A stretch of DNA of 20,423 nucleotides from IMG/VR virus record IMGVR_UViG_3300008218_000075, positions 1 through 20,423 of that record; one strand, 5' to 3'. The notes below the pieces were generated by a model that was given only the letters and a program-made list of their open reading frames with translations, did not search any database and was not told the origin of the DNA. Origin of the DNA: a virus. The translations under genes and the position numbers were made by a program. Below are positions 1 through 6,999 of this stretch, one piece after another (within the stretch, counting starts at the first letter, position 1; each line of letters begins with the position of its first letter).

Positions 1-1
1 C

Positions 2-2668
2 GGGATCCTTTCTTCTTCGAGTCCCTTGATCGACGCAGTAACGGCGGATGCCGTGAATCCACAGGGCGGTGGTACACTGTCCATGAACCAGGGTGGGGTT
101 GCCAGGTTCCAGTATGGTGGACTAGGGACCATAGGTAGAAATCTACCAAGCATGATGCAACCAGCCGCTATGGAAGAATTACCGGCGATTACTTCAGAGA
201 GTGATTGGTATGCACAGCAATTGTCTGGAGATATAAAACGGCAAATTGCGGAGGATGTTCGTCGGCTTAGTGAGGCTCAAAGATCCGGGGATAGGGCTCT
301 AGAAAACCAAGTCCTGGATGCTATTAATGAGAAGTACAGAACAGATTCTAAGGATCCTACTTCAGGTGCAAAAGTTTTTGGATCGCTCGTCAATGAACAT
401 TTTCCTGGACAATCAGTAGAAGAGATTATCTCTACCGTTGGAGGATTAGAAATAGGGGAAAGTCTTATAGCGTCAGAAGAACCTGTTGCCCCCACGGAAG
501 CGGTTCCTATTACTCAGCCAACTGCAATGGAAGCAATGGTTACTCCTGAATCTGTAGATATAGTTTCTGCGCCACCTCCTTCTCCTATGGAAACAGCCGT
601 ACCTGTCCGTGGAATATTTCCTCCTGGCGCTGGCGAACCTTATGATATTTCTCCAACCCCTGTTCCGTCCGAAGTACTTATGGCGGAAAATGTACCTACG
701 CCTCTTATCGAACCTCAGATTAAATCTGCTCCCGAACCAGCGGGGATGACGGTAGAAGATGTTGTTGCACAAGATGCTCTTATACAAAAACCAGATCAAA
801 ACCAGCTTCTACCACCCGAAGCCAGTGATAGTCCTGCGCTTCCCGGCGGGGGATCGCTGCTTTCTAATTGGTCCCCAGGTAAAGCTCTAGTTGAGAAGTT
901 CACAGGACCTTCTGTCCTAGAGCAACGAAGGGCAGCAGCCGCCACCCTAGATCCATTAGCCTCCGCAACAGAGCCAACTGCCGCAGATATAGCAGCAGCC
1001 GAGCAATTTCCTACTTCCATAGCTATTGACCAAACCACTTCAGTGACCCGTAGCGGTGAAGAATCAGCAGTCGTTCAGAAACCTCCATCAGAAGTCAAAA
1101 CTGCGGGGGAAGAAACTGCGGCTGATACGACTACTGGGCAAATGACACTGACAGAGTTAACGGCCGCTGGTCTAGATGTAGAAACGGCAAACGCCGTTCT
1201 TCCTCTTATAAATGGTAAAGGTATGAGTGTAGCAGAGGCCCTAGAAAGTTTGGCTGAAAGTGATTCTTCCCTGAAGAGTAGTACTACGGTGGAGGTAACC
1301 CCCGGCGATTCAGATGAACCATCCGCGAAATCTCCAGTCGAGGCACTCTATTCCCCCAATCCTGCTTTTAATGTAGCTGCCGCCCAAAAAGAGTTTGTAG
1401 ACGCAATGCCTGAGTACAGTGACAAAAGTACATCAGGTCTTAATTTATTAATGCTTGGTTTAGCCATTGCTGCAGGGAAAAGTGACGATCCTATCACCAA
1501 CGTATCTCAAGGTGCCTTGGCCGTACTTCCTCAGTTCATTGAAGATGCGAAAGAGAGAGAGAAGTATATCCGCAGTATCAATCTATCTGGTGGTCAATAC
1601 GCATTCACAAAGAGAGACACTCTTGGTGCAGAAGAAAGATCCGCTGAACGTGCTAAAAATAATTATATGTTGGATAACGACATCACCTTTAAGGACGCTA
1701 ATGGACAGATTGTCGAACGATTTAGAGCGGGAGTAAACCGTTTAAATGACCGACAAGTAGAGGCCATTCAAAGGGAAACTGGAATCCAGCTTATCCCTGA
1801 AGCTTGGTGGATAGCGGACGCGGAAGCAAAGGCTGCATCAGCGGCGGCCAGATTCCCATATATGAAAACAGTCGGCACTTACAAAACCCAGTTTAATAAA
1901 AGGGATATAGAGTTGGATGTAATATATCCAAGCGCACACGGAGCCGAAGCGGAAGCAAAACCAATACTGTTAAATCCTGAGAAATTAGTATTGGAGTATG
2001 AAAAAGGGCTGTCTGCTCTAGGTGGAATGACTGGATTGGTAACATTCGCAAAGGGTGCGTTAAATGAAGAAGGGACAGGCGAAGAAATTTCTGGATTCGA
2101 TGCACTAATCGGTAAGGGTAAAGATATTTACAGAGCCTTTGTACGTCCAGAGAGTGGACTATTCACATCTACGGAAAACCTGAGTCCAGAGGAGCTTGAA
2201 CAATATAATCAGTTTATGGATAAAAACATCCAAGTTAGTGCAACTAACAGATACCATACTTATCTTCGCATGTTATCCATACAAATGGCCCCGTTGCTCC
2301 TTGGAGAATCAGGTAAGACCATATCGGATAGAGACAGAATGCTTGTTGCCTCTGCACTGGGTATGGCAGAGGGACCAGACGGGAAGTTTAAATGGGTAGC
2401 AGGGGCCTCTACTTCTGAAGAGCAACTTCGATTGCGCTTGGGGATATTAGAAGGAGTTTTGGCAAGAGCACACGGAAATTTAGATAATTCTTACTACCGT
2501 ACATGGCGAGAGTTTGGAGTTGAGCCAGAAAGGATTAAACAGGCATACACTCCAGAAGCCGTGCGAGAAGAATTAGTTCCTACCCAAACTCCTGTTCCTG
2601 GTATGTACCAAGATGAGGATGGTTTATGGCATATGCAAAAGTCGGTGCCGCAAAAGAGGGTGGGCTAA
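2..2668 (+). CDS. Large, mostly disordered virion-type protein (5' end missing)
   Basis: I do not recognise a named family; it is probably a virion or DNA-ejection protein. The frame stays open to the left edge (GILSSSSP precedes the first TTG at 26), so the true start lies outside the window; a TTG at 26 would give 880 aa. Numbering from that TTG, a Gly-rich stretch (residues 14-35, with RFQYGG) resembles N-termini of many marine phage structural proteins. Residues about 150-450 are rich in Pro, Glu, Ser, Thr and Ala and look disordered. A folded part follows (about 455-850), beginning with a helix-prone segment with LLMLGLAIAAGKSDDPITN near 490. It ends in TAA directly followed by the ATG of the next gene, so the two are co-translated. 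The virion role is inferred from size, composition and neighbours. Confidence 0.8.
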   Translation, partial: GILSSSSPLIDAVTADAVNPQGGGTLSMNQGGVARFQYGGLGTIGRNLPSMMQPAAMEELPAITSESDWYAQQLSGDIKRQIAEDVRRLSEAQRSGDRALENQVLDAINEKYRTDSKDPTSGAKVFGSLVNEHFPGQSVEEIISTVGGLEIGESLIASEEPVAPTEAVPITQPTAMEAMVTPESVDIVSAPPPSPMETAVPVRGIFPPGAGEPYDISPTPVPSEVLMAENVPTPLIEPQIKSAPEPAGMTVEDVVAQDALIQKPDQNQLLPPEASDSPALPGGGSLLSNWSPGKALVEKFTGPSVLEQRRAAAATLDPLASATEPTAADIAAAEQFPTSIAIDQTTSVTRSGEESAVVQKPPSEVKTAGEETAADTTTGQMTLTELTAAGLDVETANAVLPLINGKGMSVAEALESLAESDSSLKSSTTVEVTPGDSDEPSAKSPVEALYSPNPAFNVAAAQKEFVDAMPEYSDKSTSGLNLLMLGLAIAAGKSDDPITNVSQGALAVLPQFIEDAKEREKYIRSINLSGGQYAFTKRDTLGAEERSAERAKNNYMLDNDITFKDANGQIVERFRAGVNRLNDRQVEAIQRETGIQLIPEAWWIADAEAKAASAAARFPYMKTVGTYKTQFNKRDIELDVIYPSAHGAEAEAKPILLNPEKLVLEYEKGLSALGGMTGLVTFAKGALNEEGTGEEISGFDALIGKGKDIYRAFVRPESGLFTSTENLSPEELEQYNQFMDKNIQVSATNRYHTYLRMLSIQMAPLLLGESGKTISDRDRMLVASALGMAEGPDGKFKWVAGASTSEEQLRLRLGILEGVLARAHGNLDNSYYRTWREFGVEPERIKQAYTPEAVREELVPTQTPVPGMYQDEDGLWHMQKSVPQKRVG

Positions 2669-5600
2669 ATGGCAACGATCCAAGTTCAAACTCCCACTGG
2701 TATACAACAAGTCGTAATAGCAGGGGATACCCCCACTCCTGAAGAAGAAGCAGCGATCCGTGAAACCTTTTTCTCGGATGCGGAAGTTACCGAAGAAGAA
2801 GTATCGGTAACTGAGGAAGTCCCCGCTGCTACCGAAATTCCAGCCACTGAGATTGATTATAAAACGGGTGTCAAAAGTGACGCGCTACGCTTTGCCTTTG
2901 GATCTGGTAATAACGATAGAGAACGCAGATTACAGCTTCTAAGAAAGGGAATCCCAGAGGAAGGATTTTTCCAGGATGCAGAAGGAAGATTTATTCTGGA
3001 TTTGGAACACATTCCTGAAGATGTTCAGCAGCAGTATGGCCTTAAAGAGGTACAAGGACGCACCAAACTAGCGGTGGATGAGTCTGGTTTCTCTTGGGAG
3101 GATATAGTTGATCTTACAGGAGAAGCTCGAGGACCCCTTATTGCTGGTACTGCCGCTGCCCTAGCCACTACTGGTGTCGGTATTCCACTTGCTGCCTTAC
3201 TCGTAGGAGGGGCCAGTGCGATGGGCTATGTAGCAGATGAGGCAATTGAATACTCTCAAGGTGTCCGTGACCAGACATTAGGAGAAGATGCCAAAAACCT
3301 TTTCTTTGAGTTTGCGGCTGGAGGAACAGGGGAAATTGGTGGACGATTATTAAACAGATTATTCGGAAGACTAATTAAAGGACCCGGCAATCCAGAGGCA
3401 AACGTCACTAGGACCACAGCCAGAGAAATCCTGGCTGGAGAAACTGACCCTGTGACAGGTAAAACAGTCACTGGAAGACCAACATTACGTGCTACTAACA
3501 CCGCTCCTCTATTAGGAAGAGCACAAGCATTTTTTGAAGGTGTATTCCCTAATGCTAGGGTAGCAACAAGAAATGCTGAGTACTTACAGGTATCTTATTT
3601 GAACCTTCTACGTCAAATGGATATCCCAGAAGAACAAGCTCAACGTACTTCTACGGAGTTCTTGAGTTCGTTGAAACGGGATATAGAACGATTGTATTCT
3701 TCCCCTGAAGAATTAGCTAAACAGGCAAACGCGAGATTAAAAAATACGGTAGACCGAGAGATATCTTCGTTAATCGCGCGATTTGGAGATACAAGTTATG
3801 AGGGAGGAGAATTCGCTTTACGGGCGATCAAAGTAAACAAAGCCCGGTTTGATGAAGATGTCGATATGCTATATGCCAAAGCAAGTGAGTTGTTTGGCGA
3901 TAAAGATATAATAGGAACGCAACCCCTCAAAAATGCTCTTGCCCAAATAGTAAAAAAACACATAGCTACTGGTCCAGAAATAGAAAAATCTGCGTTAGGA
4001 AAAGTTATTAATGGTCTAAATGATAATGTGTCCGTGGACACCATGAACATGGTCCGTACAGCCCTTAGAGAAGCGTCTTACGATCCAAGTCTGATTGGTT
4101 CTCAGGATAGGATGCTTTTAACCCAGTTATTAAAGAAGGTAGATGATTCTATTGACGAGGCCCATGTCTCCTTCTTGGATACCAATCGCCCAGAGGTGTG
4201 GGCTTCTGGACAGATGCAAGATCCAGTTGGTAAACGACTTCTTTCTAAGGATGAAACAGCTGCAGTGTTGGCTAGGTGGGACATGCAGAAAGCTGGTTTT
4301 GAAGCACTAAGAAATGCCCAAGATTTTTATAAAAAAGGAATAGGAAGATTCGATACCTTCTTGGCGAAGAAAATGACCTTAGAGTCAAAAGGCGGCGAAC
4401 TAGTTGATCCAGATGCGATTCTGGAAACAATTATCCAACCTAATAGGGGAAAATTATTAAAAGATTTATTGGATGCCACCCGTCCCACCCCTCGTAAAGG
4501 ATTAGGAGGCAAAGAAGGATTCCCAATTCAGCCAGGACCACGAAGTTATCTTGATTTAGTCCCCGACATAAATGTAAAGATTGATCCCATAGACGTAAAG
4601 ATTGATCCGTCAGCAGCTGTTGGTAAGCCGAAACGAGCGCCGGGGGCCAAGCCAACAGTTATTAATCTCCGTGAGACAGTTGCCGCTAATCCAGATGATC
4701 CGTTGGCCAGATTTTTCAAACGGCGTTTTGATCAACAACGATCCTTCGCCAATGAAGTTGCCGAAGCTAGAAAGGCTGGTACTAACTATAGGACGGCTGT
4801 ACGCCAAAGTCTGGCTAGAAGATGGATGGAAAGGGCCATAAACGATCCTTCAACCACTAATATTTTTGGGCGCACAGATCCTCTTAAACTTTCTGCACAG
4901 ATTCGTGAATTAGGTTCCACAGGAAAAGTCTTATTCGGCAAGGACTATGACGCTGTTATGCGGAGCGTGGCCGATATATCACTTGTAGGGGATGAGATAG
5001 GAGAAGCAGAGCTTCGCAGTTTAGCAGGGCGCCCAATTACAGAACAGATAGAAGCTGTCCGACAAATGACAGGGACTGTGGAAGATTTGAAGGGGCTTCC
5101 ATTTTTACGAAATTTAGAAACAGCCGCTCGTTCTGGTGAGATGGACAAAGTGGTTAATCTAGTTACCAGAAACAAGGATACTATTCGACAGGCAAGAGAA
5201 CTTTTTGGGGCAGATTCATCCGTTATGAATGATGTTAAGGATACGCTTTTAGCTCGTATTCTTGGATCAATAGGGGACCCAAGTTCAGAAATAACTGCGC
5301 GTGGTAAACGAACACTTTCCCCAGAATTTGTTAAAGAAGTAATGAGCGGGAGAAAGCATGACCAGATAATGAAATCCATAGACTCTCTTGGACGAGATAA
5401 AATGGAAGATTTATTCGGAACTGAAGTAATCAAAGGAATTGAATTATTAGCGAAAAAAGCAGAAGCCGTGTCTATGCGTCCTTTAGCTGGACTAGGTGGT
5501 TTGGAAACTGCAAATATTGCTCGTTCTCTTACCATGGGGGCTATGTTTATTAAGCCTATTGGTGTGCTATCAACTGTACTTGGACTCAAAACAGCAGCAA

Positions 5601-5968
5601 CTGTACTACGGTCTAAATTCTTTTTAAACACGATGGCACGACCTACAGGGGATTTAGCTAATGCTGGTAACTTGGAACGTGCTCTCGGACTCGCGTGGGC
5701 TGGGGCAGGAAGAACAGGTATACAGGCCACAGCACTACAAATAGAAGAGGAACAAAAGAGAGCATCTGCCTTTAAGAAACGGGTGGCAACTGGAGTTGGA
5801 CCCGTAATTACTGAACGAACCCAAGTCAGGCCCCCAACTTCGATGCCTGTTCCAGGAGCCCCGGCCCCTGGCGCTTCTCCTGTTGGCAGATATGCCATCC
5901 CTGAGTACAACGCGGGAGACATAATGCGTCAAGTTGAACAGGAAAAGTTACTGGGCCTTAGACAATAA
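2669..5968 (+). CDS. Putative internal virion / DNA-ejection protein, 1099 aa
   Basis: No catalytic motif is visible. The N-terminus (ATIQVQTPTGIQQVVIAGD, then an acidic PEEEAA region to about residue 65) resembles the openings of large marine phage virion proteins. A Gly/Ala-rich hydrophobic stretch at about 157-188 and a second at about 952-990 (GAMFIKPIGVLSTVLGLKTA) could insert into membrane, as ejection proteins do. The middle (about 250-900) is charged and mostly helical, with a short VKIDP duplication near 635-646. The C-terminus is Pro/Gly/Ala-rich. The start is the ATG abutting the previous stop, and the stop TAA shares its last base with the ATG of the peptidase gene. An internal virion protein is the best fit given size, hydrophobic segments and position just before the lysis-type gene; a tape-measure protein is less likely. 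The function is inference. Confidence 0.85.
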   Translation: MATIQVQTPTGIQQVVIAGDTPTPEEEAAIRETFFSDAEVTEEEVSVTEEVPAATEIPATEIDYKTGVKSDALRFAFGSGNNDRERRLQLLRKGIPEEGFFQDAEGRFILDLEHIPEDVQQQYGLKEVQGRTKLAVDESGFSWEDIVDLTGEARGPLIAGTAAALATTGVGIPLAALLVGGASAMGYVADEAIEYSQGVRDQTLGEDAKNLFFEFAAGGTGEIGGRLLNRLFGRLIKGPGNPEANVTRTTAREILAGETDPVTGKTVTGRPTLRATNTAPLLGRAQAFFEGVFPNARVATRNAEYLQVSYLNLLRQMDIPEEQAQRTSTEFLSSLKRDIERLYSSPEELAKQANARLKNTVDREISSLIARFGDTSYEGGEFALRAIKVNKARFDEDVDMLYAKASELFGDKDIIGTQPLKNALAQIVKKHIATGPEIEKSALGKVINGLNDNVSVDTMNMVRTALREASYDPSLIGSQDRMLLTQLLKKVDDSIDEAHVSFLDTNRPEVWASGQMQDPVGKRLLSKDETAAVLARWDMQKAGFEALRNAQDFYKKGIGRFDTFLAKKMTLESKGGELVDPDAILETIIQPNRGKLLKDLLDATRPTPRKGLGGKEGFPIQPGPRSYLDLVPDINVKIDPIDVKIDPSAAVGKPKRAPGAKPTVINLRETVAANPDDPLARFFKRRFDQQRSFANEVAEARKAGTNYRTAVRQSLARRWMERAINDPSTTNIFGRTDPLKLSAQIRELGSTGKVLFGKDYDAVMRSVADISLVGDEIGEAELRSLAGRPITEQIEAVRQMTGTVEDLKGLPFLRNLETAARSGEMDKVVNLVTRNKDTIRQARELFGADSSVMNDVKDTLLARILGSIGDPSSEITARGKRTLSPEFVKEVMSGRKHDQIMKSIDSLGRDKMEDLFGTEVIKGIELLAKKAEAVSMRPLAGLGGLETANIARSLTMGAMFIKPIGVLSTVLGLKTAATVLRSKFFLNTMARPTGDLANAGNLERALGLAWAGAGRTGIQATALQIEEEQKRASAFKKRVATGVGPVITERTQVRPPTSMPVPGAPAPGASPVGRYAIPEYNAGDIMRQVEQEKLLGLRQ

Positions 5969-6414
5969 TGAAACTATCCGACCACTTCTCCCTATGGGAG
6001 TTAACCAAGTCGCAGACGGCAACACGAAACGGAATAGACAACACACCAGATGAGGAGTCGATAAAGAACCTGAAGGAAGTATGCACCAATATTCTTGAGC
6101 CGGTGAGGACGCACTATGGTCGCCCCTTTACTCCCTCAAGTGGTTACAGGTGTATAGATCTTAACCAGTTACTAGGGTCCTCGGACAGGTCACAGCATAT
6201 AATTGGTCAAGCGGTTGACTTCGAGGTTCCGGGAATACCGAACATAGATGTGGCACGATTGATTATTAATGAGCTAACTTACGATCAATTGATACTGGAA
6301 TTTTACAAGGAAGGGGAACCCCACTCAGGATGGGTGCATTGCAGTTATGTCGGAACTAGAAACAGAAATAGCGCTCGCCGCTTCGACGGGAGGACCTGGT
6401 CCAGTTTGTCCTAA
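5968..6414 (+). CDS. M15-type zinc peptidase, probable endolysin
   Basis: A 148-aa single-domain protein that reads as a Peptidase_M15_3 (D-Ala-D-Ala carboxypeptidase/endopeptidase-like) enzyme cutting peptidoglycan cross-links. The zinc-site pattern is present: His77 and Asp84 in SQHIIGQAVDFEV, and His124 in GWVHCSY, with Glu111 (LILEF) in the position expected for the catalytic base. The opening LSDHFSLWELTKS and the SSGYRC segment (58-62) are also typical of the family. There is no signal peptide, so release would need a holin, or the protein may be virion-associated. Its ATG overlaps the previous TAA by one base. The last 68 bases overlap a different gene in the +1 frame. An endolysin is more likely than a virion protease given the position at the end of the structural block. 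Confidence 0.92.
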   Translation: MKLSDHFSLWELTKSQTATRNGIDNTPDEESIKNLKEVCTNILEPVRTHYGRPFTPSSGYRCIDLNQLLGSSDRSQHIIGQAVDFEVPGIPNIDVARLIINELTYDQLILEFYKEGEPHSGWVHCSYVGTRNRNSARRFDGRTWSSLS

Positions 6415-6517
6415 GTGCGGCTGCGATAAACCAAAAATCTTTGTCCATGGTCATTACCAATGCGCTGATTGCAAGTGCATAGCGGATGGAGACTGCTGCC
6501 AAGGAGAAAGATCTTAG
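6347..6517 (+). CDS. Zinc-ribbon microprotein, 56 aa, overlapping the peptidase gene
   Basis: A short gene in the +1 frame relative to the M15 peptidase, starting at ATG 6347 inside its 3' end and ending at TAG 6515-6517. The product begins MSELETEIALAAS and holds a compact cysteine set: CPKCGC at residues 21-26, HGHYQC about 13 residues later, then CADCKC and a final CC. The paired C-x2-C knuckles with histidines between them look like a zinc ribbon. So many correctly spaced Cys and His codons are unlikely in a chance frame, and it bridges the gap between the peptidase and the next small gene. Function unknown; it could bind nucleic acid or a protein partner. Confidence that it is a real gene is good, for the role low. 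Confidence 0.7.
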   Translation: MSELETEIALAASTGGPGPVCPKCGCDKPKIFVHGHYQCADCKCIADGDCCQGERS

Positions 6518-6518
6518 T

Positions 6519-6704
6519 ATGGCATATCAAAGCCCAGAGACTGCACAACAGGTGGCTACTTCCGGTGGGATCCCCATTCGGCAAGCCATTGTTTCCCTGG
6601 CTGCCAGCCGTAGGGTGGATCCAAACGAGTATCTTAATATGGCGAGTGAGGGGATTGGTAGTATAACTCCTAAATCTACAGACCCCCCCATTACAAGTGG
6701 ATAG
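6519..6704 (+). CDS. Hypothetical protein, 61 aa
   Basis: I do not recognise this protein. It begins MAYQSPETAQQ, is mildly helical with no transmembrane segment, and ends TDPPITSG. I chose ATG 6519 because AAGGAG lies about 12 bases upstream and the start falls right after the zinc-ribbon stop. An ATG at 6486 would add 11 residues (METAAKEKDLS) and overlap that gene by 32 bases, with no clear ribosome-binding site. The TAG stop is followed by the start of the secreted-protein gene 4 bases later. Lacking any hydrophobic stretch, it is not a holin. It may be a small structural accessory or part of a late-gene cassette. Confidence 0.6.
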   Translation: MAYQSPETAQQVATSGGIPIRQAIVSLAASRRVDPNEYLNMASEGIGSITPKSTDPPITSG

Positions 6705-6708
6705 GACA

Positions 6709-6999
6709 ATGAAGTGGCTGGCCTTTTTGTTGGTCATGTTCCCATCCTTTGCCTGGGCAATAAGTCCCTGTTTAAACCATCCAAGAGTACCTAGAGATTA
6801 TTTTGTGGCTCTATTGGCCTCAGAAGCCCAAGAACATTTAACTTGGCAAGGTCTGATTGCCCCTCCTAATAATAAATATCTCTTTGAATTGTTTGTATCT
6901 GACGAAGGATCATGGACCTTGGTCCTTACGGGAGTGGATTCACTTTCCTGTACTGTTGGTACCGGAAACCAATGGATACCTTTTTCAAAAGGCCACTAA
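6709..6999 (+). CDS. Small secreted protein with Sec signal peptide, 96 aa
   Basis: The first 17 residues (MKWLAFLLVMFPSFAWA) form a classic Sec signal peptide: Lys, hydrophobic core and an A-W-A cleavage site before ISPC. The mature part of about 79 aa carries two cysteines (the first in ISPCLNH, the second in SLSCTV) that could pair in the periplasm, and the pattern LFELFVSDEGSWTLVLTG. That pattern reminds me of a family of short exported alphaproteobacterial and phage proteins of unknown function, recalled from memory. ATG 6709 was chosen because it starts exactly at the signal peptide and has AGG just upstream; a GTG at 6697 would add four residues. It is the last gene of the rightward block and its stop abuts the polymerase stop on the other strand. 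Possible roles are lysis accessory or envelope-acting exclusion factor; neither is shown. Confidence 0.75.
   Translation: MKWLAFLLVMFPSFAWAISPCLNHPRVPRDYFVALLASEAQEHLTWQGLIAPPNNKYLFELFVSDEGSWTLVLTGVDSLSCTVGTGNQWIPFSKGH

Noticed and set aside
473-799. A 108-codon minus-strand frame rich in Arg, Phe and Tyr
   Set aside because: It is the complement of the Pro/Glu/Thr-rich repeat-like coding region of the first gene; composition mirrors that bias and there is no plausible start signal.
4574-4608. Short tandem duplication (GTAAAGATTGATCC twice, 21-base period)
   Set aside because: Only two copies, in frame, giving VKIDP twice. A minor coding duplication without a sign of a regulatory or CRISPR-like array.
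4945-5922. A 325-codon open frame on the minus strand inside the 1099-aa gene
   Set aside because: It lies wholly opposite a well-supported gene, its product is Ser/Pro/Arg-rich with no domain pattern, and no operon context exists on that strand. It is a codon-bias shadow.
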